Assembly: GCF_021049285.1 (NCBI RefSeq)
Contig: NZ_CP088017.1
Span: forward strand, 2,677,380-2,741,379
Direction of reading: 5' to 3'
DNA from: Ruania halotolerans
GTDB lineage: Bacteria; Actinomycetota; Actinomycetes; Actinomycetales; Beutenbergiaceae
DNA: 64,000 nt
The notes under the pieces were generated by a model. It made no database searches. It saw nothing but the letters and a program-made list of their open reading frames with translations, and was not told the DNA's origin. Numbering within the stretch: the stretch's first letter is position 1; each line of letters begins with the position of its first letter. A program made the translations under genes and the position numbers. Shown in pieces: positions 15,807 through 25,662 of this stretch.

Positions 15807-18704
15807 TCAGTCCCGCGGCTTCTCGCGCATCTCGAAGGTCTCGATCACATCACCCTCGTTGATGTCCTTGGCGCCGAGCCCGATACCACACTCGAAGCCC
15901 TCGCGGACCTCCGTGACATCGTCCTTCTCCCGCCGTAGCGAGTCCACGGTGAGGTTGTCGGAGATGACAACCCCGTCGCGGAGCAGTCGCGCCTTGGAGT
16001 TGCGGCGGATGGTGCCGGACCGGACGATCGAACCGGCGATATTGCCGACCTTGGAGGATCGGAACACCTGGCGGATCTCCGCGGTGCCCAGCTGGACCTC
16101 CTCGTACTCCGGCTTGAGCATGCCCTTGAGCGCCGCCTCGACCTCGTCGATCGCCTGGTAGATGACCGAGTAGTACTTGATCTCGACACCCTCACGATCG
16201 GCCAGTTCGGTGACCCGCTCTGCGGGCCGCACGTTGAAGCCGATGATGACGGCGTTGTCCACCGTCGCCAGGTTCACATCGTTCTGCGTGATGGCACCCA
16301 CACCGCGGTGGATGATCCGCAGCGCGACTTCCTCGCCCACGTCGATCTTGAGCAAGGCGTCTTCGAGTGCCTCGACGGCACCGGAGACGTCACCCTTGAT
16401 GACCAGGTTGAGGTGGTCGACCTTGCCCTGCTCGAGAGCCTGGGTGAACTCCTCCAGCGACATGCGCTTGCGACGCTTGGCCAGCGTTGCCGCACGCTCG
16501 GCCGCTTCTCGCTTGTCAGCGATCTGACGGGCCGTGCGGTCATCGGGAGCCACCAGGAAGGTGTCACCGGCGCGCGGCACCGATGCCAGTCCCAAGACCT
16601 GCACCGGGTACGCCGGTCCGGCCTCGGTCACCGAGTTGCCATGCTCGTCGAACATGGCACGCACGCGCCCGTGGGCCGTACCCGCCACGATGGCGTCGCC
16701 CACGCGGAGCGTTCCGGACTGCACGAGCACAGTGGCGACCGCGCCGCGCCCCTTGTCCAGGTTGGCCTCGATGGCCACACCGCGTGCGTCCTTGTCCGCG
16801 TTGGCACGCAGTTCGAGAGCGGCGTCCGCGGTGAGCAGGACCGCCTCGAGCAGCTGGTCGATGCCCTTGCTCTGGATGGCGGAGACGTCCACGAACATGG
16901 TCTCGCCGCCGTACTCCTCGGCCACCAGGTCGTATTCGGTGAGCTGCTGGCGGATCTTGGCCGGGTTCGAGTCCGGCTTGTCCACCTTGTTCACCGCAAC
17001 CACGACCGGCACGTTCGCGGCCTGTGCGTGGTTGAGCGCCTCGATGGTCTGCGGCATCACCCCGTCGTCGGCGGCCACCACGAGGATCGCGATGTCCGTG
17101 ACGTCGGCACCGCGGGCACGCATGGCCGTGAATGCCTCGTGACCAGGGGTGTCGATGAAGGTGATGGCCCGCTCGACGTCCTCGTGCTGGGCATGCACCT
17201 GGTAGGCACCGATGTGCTGGGTGATTCCACCGGCTTCGCCACCCACGACGTCGGTACTGCGGATCGCATCCAGCAGCCGTGTCTTTCCGTGGTCGACGTG
17301 ACCCATCACAGTCACGACCGGCGGGCGGGGGGAGAGGTCCTCGTCGGTCTCGGCTTCCTCTTCGGCCGCCAGATCGATGTCGAAAGACTCGAGCAGCTCG
17401 CGGTCTTCTTCCTCAGGCGAGACGATCTCGACGACGTAACCGAGTTCGGCGCCCAGCGCCTGGAAGGTGTCCTCGTCCAGGGATTGAGTGGCCGTTGCCA
17501 TCTCACCAAGATGGAAGAGCACAGTCACCAGGCTCGCCGCGTCGGCATCGATACGGTCGGCGAAGTCCGCCAACGAGGCGCCCGCACGGATCCGGATGAT
17601 GGTCTTACCGTCACCACGGGGAACCTGCACGCCGCCGATCGACGGCGCAGACTGCTGCTCGAACTCTTGGCGCTTGGCCCGCTTGGACTTCCGCCCTCGG
17701 ACCGGACGACCTCCGGCGCGACCGAACGCGCCCTGCGTACCGCCGCGACCACCGCGACCACCGCCACCGGGACGACCGCCGAAACCGGGGCCACCACCAG
17801 GACGGCCGCCGAAACCGCCGGGACCACCAGCGCCGCCAGCGCCGCCGCCACCGCGGCCGCCGCGGCCACCACCACCGCCACCGCCACCGCGGGCAGGGGC
17901 GCCAGGACGGCCGACCGAACTACGACCGGGCATCATTCCCGGCGTGGGTCGCACGCCACCGGGGCGTGGGCCTGCCGCATGATCACTGCGCGGCGCACCG
18001 GAGCGTTCCCCGGTCCGACCGCTGGCCCCTCCGGGGCGCGGGCCGGCAGAACCGCCCGAACCACCCGGTCGAGGCATCCCCTGAGAGGGGGCGAACGGGT
18101 TGTTCCCCGGACGAGGAGTGCCGGATCCGCCGGAGCGGGCGCCGCCGCCACTACGGGAGTCGCTGCCGGAGCGTGAATCGCTGCCCGAGCGCTGCCCACC
18201 GGGCCGAGGCATCCCCTGCGAAGGGGCGAACGGGTTGTTCCCTGGCCGGGCGCCAGGCTTCGGTGCAGGGCGGCCGCCCGGTTTGGGTGCCGCCTTCTCC
18301 TCGGCCGCTGACTCGTCGGCGGCGGTCGGAGCCGGCGGTGCTGCATCAGCCGGGGTCGGCGTGGACGCAGGCTTCGGCGCACTGGGTGCCTCGGCAGGCT
18401 TGTCGGCCGTACTCGGGGCAGCAGGCTCCTCAGTCGGCGCCGCAGCCTCGGGGGCCGCCGCTGCCGGAGCAGCGGGCTTCGCCGCAGAGGCCGGGGTCGG
18501 CTTCTTGGCGGCAGGCTTGGCCGGTGCGTCGTCTCCGCCGCTTGCGGCGGCCGGGAAGACTTCTCGGAGCCGCCGCTGAACGGGCGGCTCAATGGTGGAC
18601 GAGGCGGACTTCACGAACTCACCGAGTTCGTTCAGCTTCGCCAAGACGGTCTTACTGTCGACGCCGAGCTCTTTCGCGAGCTCGTGAACGCGGACTTTTG
18701 CCAC
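15807..18704 (-). CDS. infB: Translation initiation factor IF-2
   Basis: IF-2 (965 residues) delivers initiator tRNA to the 30S. An N-terminal IF2_N helix bundle (1-50) is followed by an Ala/Pro-rich linker (about 51-150). Next comes a Gly/Arg-rich region (150-345) containing two exact copies of [15 protein letters not shown], a poly-Gly stretch at 273-328, and a basic KSKRAKR segment. The G domain has GHVDHGKT at 468-475, DTPGHEAF and NKVD, and domains II-IV complete the protein. The GTG start follows AGGAGAG. It sits after ylxR, with a chain of micro-ORFs and a hairpin in the 120-nt spacer. The linker is disordered and low in complexity, as in other actinobacteria. Confidence 0.97.
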   Translation of the reverse strand: MAKVRVHELAKELGVDSKTVLAKLNELGEFVKSASSTIEPPVQRRLREVFPAAASGGDDAPAKPAAKKPTPASAAKPAAPAAAAPEAAAPTEEPAAPSTADKPAEAPSAPKPASTPTPADAAPPAPTAADESAAEEKAAPKPGGRPAPKPGARPGNNPFAPSQGMPRPGGQRSGSDSRSGSDSRSGGGARSGGSGTPRPGNNPFAPSQGMPRPGGSGGSAGPRPGGASGRTGERSGAPRSDHAAGPRPGGVRPTPGMMPGRSSVGRPGAPARGGGGGGGGRGGRGGGGAGGAGGPGGFGGRPGGGPGFGGRPGGGGRGGRGGTQGAFGRAGGRPVRGRKSKRAKRQEFEQQSAPSIGGVQVPRGDGKTIIRIRAGASLADFADRIDADAASLVTVLFHLGEMATATQSLDEDTFQALGAELGYVVEIVSPEEEDRELLESFDIDLAAEEEAETDEDLSPRPPVVTVMGHVDHGKTRLLDAIRSTDVVGGEAGGITQHIGAYQVHAQHEDVERAITFIDTPGHEAFTAMRARGADVTDIAILVVAADDGVMPQTIEALNHAQAANVPVVVAVNKVDKPDSNPAKIRQQLTEYDLVAEEYGGETMFVDVSAIQSKGIDQLLEAVLLTADAALELRANADKDARGVAIEANLDKGRGAVATVLVQSGTLRVGDAIVAGTAHGRVRAMFDEHGNSVTEAGPAYPVQVLGLASVPRAGDTFLVAPDDRTARQIADKREAAERAATLAKRRKRMSLEEFTQALEQGKVDHLNLVIKGDVSGAVEALEDALLKIDVGEEVALRIIHRGVGAITQNDVNLATVDNAVIIGFNVRPAERVTELADREGVEIKYYSVIYQAIDEVEAALKGMLKPEYEEVQLGTAEIRQVFRSSKVGNIAGSIVRSGTIRRNSKARLLRDGVVISDNLTVDSLRREKDDVTEVREGFECGIGLGAKDINEGDVIETFEMREKPRD
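18060..18248 (-). repeat. Internal duplicated motif in the IF-2 linker
   Basis: The peptide [18 protein letters not shown] occurs at residues 153-170 (bases 18195-18248) and again at 198-215 (18060-18113). The residues between are Ser/Gly/Arg repeats. The DNA copies differ at synonymous positions, so this is a conserved protein repeat and not a recent duplication. Confidence 0.8.
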
Positions 18705-18717
18705 AACTCTCCTGTCT

Positions 18718-18746
18718 CGGTCCGTCCCGAGGCAGGGGTCGGACCG
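18718..18746 (-). promoter_or_regulatory. Stem-loop just upstream of the infB ribosome site
   Basis: Seven-bp arms CGGTCCG/CGGACCG with a 15-nt loop lie between the last micro-ORF stop (18750) and the AGGAGAG site (18707-18713). The hairpin would form or melt depending on how far ribosomes travel through the micro-ORFs. The regulatory role is inferred. Confidence 0.45.
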
Positions 18747-18749
18747 TCG

Positions 18750-18767
18750 TTAGCGGTGCGTGTTCAT
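18750..18767 (-). CDS. Micro-ORF 3 of the infB leader (MNTHR)
   Basis: ATG to TAA encodes five residues, M-N-T-H-R. Its ATG overlaps the TGA of the preceding micro-ORF as ATGA. The stop is 45 nt before the infB GTG. Too short to be tested by statistics; the support is the overlap pattern shared with its neighbours. Confidence 0.45.
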   Translation of the reverse strand: MNTHR

Positions 18768-18781
18768 CGCAGGGTGCTCAT
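18764..18781 (-). CDS. Micro-ORF 2 of the infB leader (MSTLR)
   Basis: ATG to TGA encodes five residues, M-S-T-L-R. It overlaps both neighbours by ATGA. Like them it has Thr at position 3 and ends on an Arg codon (CGA) directly before the stop. Confidence 0.45.
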   Translation of the reverse strand: MSTLR

Positions 18782-18828
18782 CGGGTGCCCATCGGCTTGT
18801 TGACCCGCTCTCTTGTTTCGATGATCAA
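18778..18828 (-). CDS. Micro-ORF 1 of the infB leader (16 codons, ends MGTR)
   Basis: The frame opens with TTG overlapping the ylxR stop as TTGA and encodes (M)IIETRERVNKPMGTR. An internal ATG gives the shorter MGTR. The stop TGA overlaps the next ATG. Whether translation begins at TTG or at the internal ATG is open. An AGAGAG stretch lies upstream of the ATG but at a long distance. Confidence 0.45.
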   Translation of the reverse strand: MIIETRERVNKPMGTR

Positions 18829-19160
18829 CGGTTCTTGTAGACGAACTGGTCGAACCAGGCCACCACGCGGGAGTAGTCGGCTGTGGCCGGTACTCGCAGG
18901 GCCCGAGCGATCGCTCGGCGTGTGATGGCACGGTTCAGGCAGTCCGGATGCGGATGCACCCAGGCTCCCCGGCCCGAGGCACTCGTTGAGGGATCCACGA
19001 CCACCGACGTCACAGAGACTTCAGTAGTCGTAAGATCCGCCACCAGGCGCACCAGGCTGGACCGTGAGGCACGTTCCCGGCACCCAACACACGTGCGGAC
19101 AGGACCATCGGAGGAGCTGATGATGCACTGCCCTCCGTGGGTTCTGCGACCGCACCTCAC
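18825..19160 (-). CDS. YlxR family (DUF448) RNA-binding protein
   Basis: The 111-residue YlxR protein carries the GPVRTCVGCRE signature and the GRGAWVHPHPDCL region with conserved Arg, Gly and Cys residues. The family sits between nusA and infB in most Gram-positive bacteria, and relatives act as nucleoid- or RNA-binding modulators. The only start codon upstream of the motif in frame is GTG 19160, which has no good ribosome site. A consensus TATAGT promoter lies 48 nt before it. Its stop overlaps a TTG that opens the micro-ORF chain leading to infB. Confidence 0.9.
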   Translation of the reverse strand: MRCGRRTHGGQCIISSSDGPVRTCVGCRERASRSSLVRLVADLTTTEVSVTSVVVDPSTSASGRGAWVHPHPDCLNRAITRRAIARALRVPATADYSRVVAWFDQFVYKNR

Positions 19161-19207
19161 CGCGTTGGTGAGAGGAAAGATCGTCCGGGTTCGTGACCCA
19201 ACAGAAA

Positions 19208-19236
19208 ACTATACTACGGCGCTTCCGGCGTGGCAG
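19208..19236 (-). promoter_or_regulatory. Promoter upstream of ylxR-infB
   Basis: CTGCCA (19231-19236), a 17-bp spacer and TATAGT (19208-19213) on the minus strand lie right at the end of nusA. TATAGT matches the -10 consensus at 5 of 6 positions and stands out in a GC-rich region. It would drive ylxR and infB independently of nusA. Confidence 0.55.
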
Positions 19237-20326
19237 TCGTGCCGGCGTCTCCGGAGTCCGGTGCCGTATCGGGCCGGATGTCGATTCGCCACCCCGTCAG
19301 GCGCGCCGCAAGCCGTGCGTTCTGGCCCTCTTTACCGATCGCCAGGGAGAGTTGGTAGTCCGGCACGATCACCCGCGCCGAGCGCGCGGCGGCGTCCACC
19401 ACCTCCACGCTGCTCACCCGTGCCGGGGACAGGGCGTTGGCCACGAAGGTGGCCGGATCGTCGCTGTGGTCGACGATGTCGATCTTCTCCCCACGCAACT
19501 CCGCCATCACGGCGCGTACCCGCTGACCCATCGGCCCGATACACGCACCTTTGGCTCCCAGGCCCGCCACCGTGGAGCGGACGGCCATCTTGGTTCGGTG
19601 CCCGGACTCGCGCGCCAGCGCCGTGATCTCCACGCTCCCGTCTGCCACTTCGGGCACCTCGTGGGCGAAGAGGCGCTTGACGAGATTCGGATGCGTACGC
19701 GAGACCGTGATCGACGGACCTTTGAAACCGCGCGTGACCTCGAGCACATAGGCACGGATACGTTCACCGTGGACGTAACTCTCGGTGGGAACCTGCTCGT
19801 GTGCCGGGAGCACGGCCTCGATTCCGCCGATCTCGATCAGTACGGTGCGAGGATCACGCCCCTGCTGGATCACGCCCGCGACGACATCCCCCTCCTTGCC
19901 ACGGAACTGACCGAGCACCTGGTCGTCCTCGGCATCACGCAGCCTCTGCATGATGACTTGGCGTGCCGTCGAGGTGGCGATCCGGCCGAAGTTGGCCGGT
20001 GTGTCGTCATACTCCGGGCCAAGTCGCGGACCCGGCGAGACGGCGACGGCTTCACCGGGTTCACCCGGTCCCTGTTCAGTCATCCCACTGTCAGACGGAT
20101 CGGCATCGTCAGGGAGCACGTCCGCCTGCGGTGGGGGCAGCATCTCGCGCGCATAGACGCTGACGTGCCCGGTGCTGCGGTCGAGCTCCACCCGGGCATG
20201 CGCCATGGCGCCCTCGGTGCGGTGATACGCGGACAGCAGCGCCTGCTCAATCGCACCCACGAGGGTGTCGAGCGGGATGTCTCGTTCCCGCTCGATCATC
20301 CGCAGTGTTGCCATGTCGATGTCCAT
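19214..20326 (-). CDS. nusA: Transcription termination/antitermination factor NusA
   Basis: NusA has 370 residues. The N-terminal RNA-polymerase-binding domain is at about 1-125, S1 at about 130-200 ([12 protein letters not shown]), KH1 at about 225-280 and KH2 at about 285-345 ([20 protein letters not shown] in pieces). It lacks the C-terminal acidic repeats of E. coli NusA, as is normal in actinobacteria. It lies 12 nt downstream of rimP and is read from the rimP promoter. Confidence 0.96.
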   Translation of the reverse strand: MDIDMATLRMIERERDIPLDTLVGAIEQALLSAYHRTEGAMAHARVELDRSTGHVSVYAREMLPPPQADVLPDDADPSDSGMTEQGPGEPGEAVAVSPGPRLGPEYDDTPANFGRIATSTARQVIMQRLRDAEDDQVLGQFRGKEGDVVAGVIQQGRDPRTVLIEIGGIEAVLPAHEQVPTESYVHGERIRAYVLEVTRGFKGPSITVSRTHPNLVKRLFAHEVPEVADGSVEITALARESGHRTKMAVRSTVAGLGAKGACIGPMGQRVRAVMAELRGEKIDIVDHSDDPATFVANALSPARVSSVEVVDAAARSARVIVPDYQLSLAIGKEGQNARLAARLTGWRIDIRPDTAPDSGDAGTTATPEAP

Positions 20327-20338
20327 GAGGCGTTCCTC

Positions 20339-20833
20339 TCAGTCCTGCGCGTCGCCGGCGCGGTTCAGCTCCACGTCGATGCGTCCACGCACGACGTCCG
20401 ACAGCGGCAGGCTGACGGTACCGGATTCGGTCGCCAACGTGAGTTCGTCGTCGGACACGCCGAGGACTCGGCCACTGACCTGATCATCTGCGGTCGCCAC
20501 GGTGACGAGTCTGCCCTCCGCACGGCGGAAATGGCGCGGCTGCGTGAGCGGACGGCTCACTCCGGGCGTGGTGACCTCCAGCAGGTAGGACCCGCCGAGC
20601 AGGTCCTCGGCGGCATCCAGGCGGGCAGAGACGGCGTGGGAGACCTCCCCGAGTGAGTCCGACGTCACACCACCAGGACCGTCGGGCAGGTCCACCGTGA
20701 CGCGGACCACGCGTCGCCTCGCGGCACCTGAGATCTGGACTCCTTCGAGGTACAGGCCGGCGCCGGCGACGACCGGTTCGAGGACGTCGTGCACCTGGGC
20801 GCTGAGGGCGTCCGGTCCGGGAGAGGGGCTCAT
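20339..20833 (-). CDS. rimP: Ribosome maturation factor RimP
   Basis: RimP has 164 residues, with an N-terminal alpha/beta domain (YLEGVQISGAARRRVVRVTVD) and a C-terminal Sm-like domain (about 90-160). It helps 30S assembly. The ATG at 20833 follows AAGGAG, which fixes the start and rejects a 13-codon longer frame. It is first in the rimP-nusA unit. Its promoter TTGATC-N17-TACGCT lies 42 nt upstream, across the divergent DUF4439 gene start. Confidence 0.94.
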   Translation of the reverse strand: MSPSPGPDALSAQVHDVLEPVVAGAGLYLEGVQISGAARRRVVRVTVDLPDGPGGVTSDSLGEVSHAVSARLDAAEDLLGGSYLLEVTTPGVSRPLTQPRHFRRAEGRLVTVATADDQVSGRVLGVSDDELTLATESGTVSLPLSDVVRGRIDVELNRAGDAQD

Positions 20834-20874
20834 CACGACACTCCTTGTGCAGTTGTGGTTCACGGCGAACACAC

Positions 20875-20903
20875 AGCGTAGGCGCCCGTCATGGCACGAT
20901 CAA
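20875..20903 (-). promoter_or_regulatory. Promoter of the rimP-nusA operon
   Basis: TTGATC (20898-20903), exactly 17 bp and TACGCT (20875-20880) on the minus strand form a good housekeeping promoter. It ends 3 nt from the GTG of the divergent lipoprotein gene, so the two transcription starts compete for the same DNA. Confidence 0.6.
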
Positions 20904-20906
20904 CGC

Positions 20907-21890
20907 GTGAACGTCCTCAGCCTCGCCCGGCACCTCTGCGAACCACCCCGCCGACCGCGGAGCCGAACCGCCACGGCACAGTCCGCTCGAGCGCTCACAG
21001 CGGTACTCCTGCTCACGCTGAGTGCAGCGTGCTCGGTGCGTGTGGATTCGCCACCGGCTCCGATCGCCAGCCCCTCGGCGGCCGAACAGATCCGCCAGGC
21101 CTCGGCGCTGGCCACGGCGGAGCTCGCCGTGCTGGCCAGCTCTGCGGCACCATCCGACGATGACATCGCCGCTGTGCTCGACGATGTGGCCGCAGACGCT
21201 GACGCTCAGTTGGAGCAGCTCGGAGGCGTCTGGGAGCCGCCGCCTCGCCCCGACGACGACGACAACGCCTCGACCGAGGCTCCCTCGACCGCCCCATCGA
21301 GGACGGCGGATGACGTGCTCACCGCCCTCAGCACCAGCTCTCGAGCGGCACAGGATGCCGTTTCCGACCCGGCCCTGGACGCCGATCTGGCGACGTTGCT
21401 CGCCGCGATCGTGGTGAACCGGGATGCCACCGCCGCTCAACTGGCTGATCTTCTCGACATGCCAGATCCAGCCCCGGACCCGCAGCCTCAGATGCCCGCA
21501 GTGCTGACCGAGAGTGCCGCCGGCCTGTGCCGGACTCTGGACGCGCTCGGGTATGCCGGCGAGTTCATCGCCGCTCGAAGCAGCGGCGATGCGCAAGAAC
21601 GGGCGGCGGGTAGGGCCGTGCGGATGCGGGATCTGGCCGAACAGGTCGCGATCGCTGCCGACTTCGACGATACGGACAGTGACCCACGTGAGGCGACCTA
21701 CGCCGTCGGCAATGCGGAGGAACTCGAGGAGACGATGGACACCTGGCAGGCGGACCTGGTGGCCGGATGGCTGGCGCAGATCGGCGCCGCTGACCCGGCC
21801 GATCGTGCCGGCCTCCTCGAGTACGCCAGAGCGGCCGCTCGCACGGCGCCAACCGCAGCCGCGGACCCGGTGCCGGGCTGGAGCGGCTGA
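20907..21890 (+). CDS. DUF4439 (ferritin-like) domain lipoprotein
   Basis: This protein has 327 residues. The signal peptide has a hydrophobic LTAVLLLTLSAAC segment whose Cys is a lipobox candidate. A ferritin-like helical domain resembling DUF4439 fills the rest, with an Asp/Glu-rich linker near residues 112-125. The GTG at 20907 is chosen because it gives a normal signal peptide, and the longer upstream frame overlaps rimP and is discarded. Genes of this kind are found between rimP and proS in several Micrococcales. No metal-ligand pattern typical of active ferritins is obvious, so the function is open. It converges with proS, 6 nt apart. Confidence 0.75.
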   Translation: MNVLSLARHLCEPPRRPRSRTATAQSARALTAVLLLTLSAACSVRVDSPPAPIASPSAAEQIRQASALATAELAVLASSAAPSDDDIAAVLDDVAADADAQLEQLGGVWEPPPRPDDDDNASTEAPSTAPSRTADDVLTALSTSSRAAQDAVSDPALDADLATLLAAIVVNRDATAAQLADLLDMPDPAPDPQPQMPAVLTESAAGLCRTLDALGYAGEFIAARSSGDAQERAAGRAVRMRDLAEQVAIAADFDDTDSDPREATYAVGNAEELEETMDTWQADLVAGWLAQIGAADPADRAGLLEYARAAARTAPTAAADPVPGWSG

Positions 21891-21896
21891 GTTCCC

Positions 21897-23699
21897 TCAG
21901 CCAGCCCGGCTGAGCAGTTCCCGCAGGCGTGCCGGGGCGTCGGCGGGGGCCAGTTCTTCGCGCTCACCGGTGGCCCGGTGGCGCACCTCGACGACTCCGT
22001 CGGCCAGGCCACGGCCGACGACGAGCGCATACGGCACGCCGAGGAGTTCGGAATCGGCGAACTTCACTCCGGCGGAGACCTTGACGCGATCGTCGTAGAG
22101 CACCTCAACCCCGGTCGAGACCAGTTCCTCGGCGATCTGCTCGGCCGTGCTGAACACGCTCTCGTCTTTGCCGGTGGCGAGTACGTGCACCTGCGCCGGT
22201 GCGACGGTGACGGGCCAGGACAGGCCTTTCTCATCGCTCGTGGACTCGGCGATGGCGGCGAGCACACGGGTCACGCCGAGCCCATACGAGCCCATCGTCA
22301 CCGTGACGGACTTCCCGTTCTGGTCGAGCACATTCAGTTCGAGAGCCTTGGCGTACTTCTGGCCGAGCGCGAAGATGTGCCCAATCTCGATCCCGCGGGC
22401 GATCTCCAACGCTCCGGATCCGTCCGGTGCCTGGTCCCCCTCGCGCACCTCGGCCACGTCGATCACACCGTCAGCGGTGAAGTCCCGTCCGGCGACGAGG
22501 TCGAAGACATGCCTGCCGAGCTCATTGGCTCCGGTGATCCAGGCGGTACCGGGCACGACGCGCGGGTCCACCAGATACCGCACCGGCGCCCGGCTGGGAG
22601 CGCCATCAGCACGATCAGTACGGTCAGCGCCGTTCGGGCCGAGCACCTGCGGACCGATGTAGCCGGGCACCAGTTCCGGATGCGCCGCGAAGTCCGCCTC
22701 GGTGGTCTGATCCACCGCGGCCGGGAACACAGCTGCCTCGAGCCGCTTGGCGTCCACCTGCCGGTCACCGGGCAGGCCCACCACCAGAAGTTCCCGCTCC
22801 CCCGTCGGCGAGACCAGCGCGACCACCACATTCTTCAAGGTGTCGGCCGCCGTCCACGCGCGATCACCGCGCGGGTGCTTCTCGTTGGCGACTGCCACGA
22901 GCGTGTCGATCGTGGGCGTGTCCGGAGTGTCCTCCACATGCGCCGGCCCGATCGTCGAAGAATCCTGCTCGGGCGGCACGGGTGTGGCCACCGCCTCCAC
23001 ATTCGCGGCGTAACCGCCCGACGATCGGACGAAGGTGTCCTCGCCGATCTCGCACGGGTGCAGGAACTCCTCCGAGCGTGATCCGCCCATCGGCCCGGCC
23101 TCTGCCGCGACGATCACATACTCCAGGCCCAGTCGGTCGAAGATGCGCTGGTAGGCCTCCCGGTGCGCCTGGTAGGAAGCATCGAGCCCGGCCTCGTCCA
23201 CGTCAAAGGAGTAGGAGTCCTTCATGATGAACTCCCGGCCGCGGATCAGCCCGGCCCTGGGTCGCGCTTCATCGCGGTACTTGGTCTGCATCTGGTACAG
23301 GACCGCTGGCAGGTCCTTGTAGGAGGAGTACAGGTCCCGCACGAGCAGGGTGAACATCTCCTCGTGGGTGGGCGCGAGCAGATAATCGGCGTCTTTGCGA
23401 TCCTTGAGCCGGAACAGATTCGGACCATACTCGGTCCACCGGCCGGTCGCCTCGTACGGCTCGCGCGGCAACAGCGCCGGGAAGTGCACCTCTTGCGCAC
23501 CGATCGCATCCATCTCCTCGCGGACGACGGCCTCGATCTTGGCGAGCACCTTCAAACCCAGCGGCAACCAGGAGTAGATCCCCGGCGCGGCGCGCCTGAT
23601 GTAGCCGGCGCGCACGAGCAGCTTGTGGCTGGCCACCTCGGCATCGGCCGGGTCCTCCCGAAGGGTCCGTAGGAACAACGTCGACATCCGCATCAGCAC
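21897..23699 (-). CDS. proS: Prolyl-tRNA synthetase (bacterial type, with editing insertion)
   Basis: ProRS (600 residues) charges tRNA-Pro. Class II motif 1, motif 2 ([22 protein letters not shown] in parts) and motif 3 ([10 protein letters not shown]) are present. A YbaK-like editing insertion is at about 220-400, and the anticodon-binding domain forms the C-terminus. The GTG at 23699 is chosen. It aligns with the usual M-x-x-R-M-S start of actinobacterial ProRS, and a TAGACT -10 box lies 7 nt upstream, making the message leaderless. ATG codons at 23693 and 23687 are alternatives. Confidence 0.95.
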   Translation of the reverse strand: MLMRMSTLFLRTLREDPADAEVASHKLLVRAGYIRRAAPGIYSWLPLGLKVLAKIEAVVREEMDAIGAQEVHFPALLPREPYEATGRWTEYGPNLFRLKDRKDADYLLAPTHEEMFTLLVRDLYSSYKDLPAVLYQMQTKYRDEARPRAGLIRGREFIMKDSYSFDVDEAGLDASYQAHREAYQRIFDRLGLEYVIVAAEAGPMGGSRSEEFLHPCEIGEDTFVRSSGGYAANVEAVATPVPPEQDSSTIGPAHVEDTPDTPTIDTLVAVANEKHPRGDRAWTAADTLKNVVVALVSPTGERELLVVGLPGDRQVDAKRLEAAVFPAAVDQTTEADFAAHPELVPGYIGPQVLGPNGADRTDRADGAPSRAPVRYLVDPRVVPGTAWITGANELGRHVFDLVAGRDFTADGVIDVAEVREGDQAPDGSGALEIARGIEIGHIFALGQKYAKALELNVLDQNGKSVTVTMGSYGLGVTRVLAAIAESTSDEKGLSWPVTVAPAQVHVLATGKDESVFSTAEQIAEELVSTGVEVLYDDRVKVSAGVKFADSELLGVPYALVVGRGLADGVVEVRHRATGEREELAPADAPARLRELLSRAG

Positions 23700-23706
23700 G
23701 CGGCTG

Positions 23707-23712
23707 AGTCTA
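23707..23712 (-). promoter_or_regulatory. Leaderless-type -10 box of proS
   Basis: TAGACT on the minus strand ends 7 nt before the GTG at 23699, and no ribosome site is visible. The position helps decide the proS start. Confidence 0.45.
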
Positions 23713-23797
23713 ACGGCCCCCGACGGCGGAGCTCGCCGTGCGAGGGTCGTGTGCACTCCGCCTGGTCTACTGCGGCCGGCTGAGCCAGACTGAGCCC

Positions 23798-24703
23798 ATG
23801 CCCGAGATGCCCGAGGTGGCCGGACTGGCCTCGTTCCTCTCCGCCCGGATGGCCGGAAAGTCGATCACACGTGTGCACGTCGCCGGAATCCAGGCGCTGA
23901 AGACCTACGACCCACCGCCGCAGGCGCTCTCCGGGCGCACTGTGGCCGAGGTGCAACGGCATGGGAAGTGGTTAGACGTCGCCACCGCACCTGGCATCGG
24001 AGACGGCACCGGGAATGCGGTGGCCGATCGAGGCGAACTGCATCTGGTCTTCCACCTCTCCCGGGCCGGGTGGGTCCGTTGGTACGAACAGGCCCCGGCA
24101 ACGCCCCCGAAACCAGGGAAGTCGCCCATCGCGCTGCGGGTGGAACTCTCCGACGGAGCGGCATTTGACCTGACCGAGGCAGGCACGCGGAAGCGGCTCG
24201 CCGTCTACGTGGTGCGTGCGCCCGAGGAGGTGCCGCAGGTGGCCTCGCTCGGGCCCGACCCACTCGGTGAGGAGTTCACGACGGCCGCGCTCGCGATGAT
24301 CCTGGGCGAGCGGCGGCACCAGGTGAAGGGCGTTCTGCGAGACCAGTCGATCCTCGCCGGGATCGGCAATGCCTACAGCGACGAGATCCTGCATGTGGCC
24401 CGGATCAGCCCGTTCGCGATCAGTGCGAAGCTGGATGAGGACGAGGTAACGCGGCTGTACGAGGCGATCCGCACTGTGCTGACCGGGGCGATCGAGGTCG
24501 CATCCGGGAAGCCGGCTGCCCAGCTCAAAGACGCCAAACGCGCCGGGATGCGCGTGCACGGGCGAACCGGCCAGAACTGCCCGGAATGCGCAGACATCGT
24601 GCGTGAGGTGTCCTTCGCGGATTCTTCGCTGCAGTACTGCGCTACCTGTCAGACGGGCGGAAAGGTTCTCGCCGACCGGCGGATGTCGAAGTTGTTGCGT
24701 TGA
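23798..24703 (+). CDS. Fpg/Nei family DNA glycosylase
   Basis: This protein has 301 residues. The mature N-terminus P2-E3 (MPEMPEV) supplies the catalytic proline and glutamate. A Lys in RHGKWLDV and the H2TH region ([17 protein letters not shown]) are intact. A four-Cys zinc finger lies at 261-284 (CPEC...CATC). It removes oxidised bases and nicks abasic sites. The N-terminal lobe looks more like the actinobacterial Nei/Fpg variants than MutM, so the base preference is not assigned. The gene is divergent from proS, with their 5' regions 98 nt apart. Confidence 0.9.
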   Translation: MPEMPEVAGLASFLSARMAGKSITRVHVAGIQALKTYDPPPQALSGRTVAEVQRHGKWLDVATAPGIGDGTGNAVADRGELHLVFHLSRAGWVRWYEQAPATPPKPGKSPIALRVELSDGAAFDLTEAGTRKRLAVYVVRAPEEVPQVASLGPDPLGEEFTTAALAMILGERRHQVKGVLRDQSILAGIGNAYSDEILHVARISPFAISAKLDEDEVTRLYEAIRTVLTGAIEVASGKPAAQLKDAKRAGMRVHGRTGQNCPECADIVREVSFADSSLQYCATCQTGGKVLADRRMSKLLR

Positions 24704-24735
24704 CGGCCATCACATCGAGACCAGCACCGTGACAC

Positions 24736-25644
24736 CTAGAAAAGCACCGTGGCGTAGCTGCCGACCTGCTTGAAACCCACTGTGCGATAGGCGGCGAGCG
24801 CCGCCGTGTTGTACGAGTTCACGTAGAGCGAGACCACTGGTGCGAATTGCTCGCGTGCGTATCGCACGACGGCTGCCATACCGGCGGCCGCGTGGCCGCG
24901 TCCCCGGTGATCGGGATGGACCCACACGCCCTGGACCTGGGCCACGCCGAGGGCCACCGTGCCGATCTCGGCCTTGAAGATCACCTGCGGACCGCTATCG
25001 GTCTCGGCGATCCACGCAAGCGAGCGACCGCCGTCAACCAGGGTGGAGATCCGGCGCTCGTACCCACCTCCGGCGTGCAACGGGGAGTAGCCCACTTCCT
25101 CGGTGAACATCGCCACGCACGCCGGAAGCAGCACAGCCATGTCCTCGGCGGTACACAACCGCACCCGGTCCTCTGGCGGCACGAGCGGGTCATGGTCGAT
25201 CATCATCGACGGTTGGTCCTCACGCACCTCCCGTGGGGTGGGAGCCGACGGCGCCAGTTCCGCCCACAACCCGAGCACGTCCTCGGCCGGCCCCACGATC
25301 GAGGAGTACTTGCGCCGGCTCCGACGAATGGAATCAGCGAGCGGGGCCAAGGCACGGGGGGTGACCCGGAACGGCACCACATTGCCTCCCGTCCAGCACA
25401 GCCCGTCCAATCCTGCGGACGTACGCACGCACAGCACCTGATCGCGGTAGAAGGCGTACCTTTCGAGCGCCTCCACATGTTCGCCGAGCAGGGCGGCGTC
25501 CACGGGGTCCTGCCGACAGAAGGCGGTGATCAGGCTGGGGTCGACCGACCGGGAGTCCGTCACGATGACGTCAACGTCGCCGGAGTCGCCAAGAATCCGC
25601 CGACCCCGGTCCATACGGGCGGAGTGCCAGGGCCAGGAGGGCAT
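24736..25644 (-). CDS. GNAT acetyltransferase with N-terminal DUF4081-like domain
   Basis: The protein has 302 residues. An N-terminal half (about 20-140) resembles DUF4081, the partner domain found in actinobacterial proteins next to ispG. The C-terminal GNAT domain has VQGVWVHPDHRGRGHAAAGMA with the acetyl-CoA loop RGRGHAA and the final NTAALAAYRTVGFKQVG. It follows ispG by 18 nt on the same strand, a conserved pairing. The substrate is unknown. An internal ATG (residue 11) is another possible start. Confidence 0.85.
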   Translation of the reverse strand: MPSWPWHSARMDRGRRILGDSGDVDVIVTDSRSVDPSLITAFCRQDPVDAALLGEHVEALERYAFYRDQVLCVRTSAGLDGLCWTGGNVVPFRVTPRALAPLADSIRRSRRKYSSIVGPAEDVLGLWAELAPSAPTPREVREDQPSMMIDHDPLVPPEDRVRLCTAEDMAVLLPACVAMFTEEVGYSPLHAGGGYERRISTLVDGGRSLAWIAETDSGPQVIFKAEIGTVALGVAQVQGVWVHPDHRGRGHAAAGMAAVVRYAREQFAPVVSLYVNSYNTAALAAYRTVGFKQVGSYATVLF

Positions 25645-25662
25645 CGGGTGGGTGGGGCCGGG

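Noticed and set aside
17736-17890. Short GGT/GGC tandem-like repeats
   Set aside because: They encode the Gly-rich linker of IF-2 and need no separate explanation.
16308-18176. 622-residue open frame opposite infB
   Set aside because: It is a shadow of infB. Its Thr/Ala/Gly runs mirror the Gly-rich linker of IF-2.
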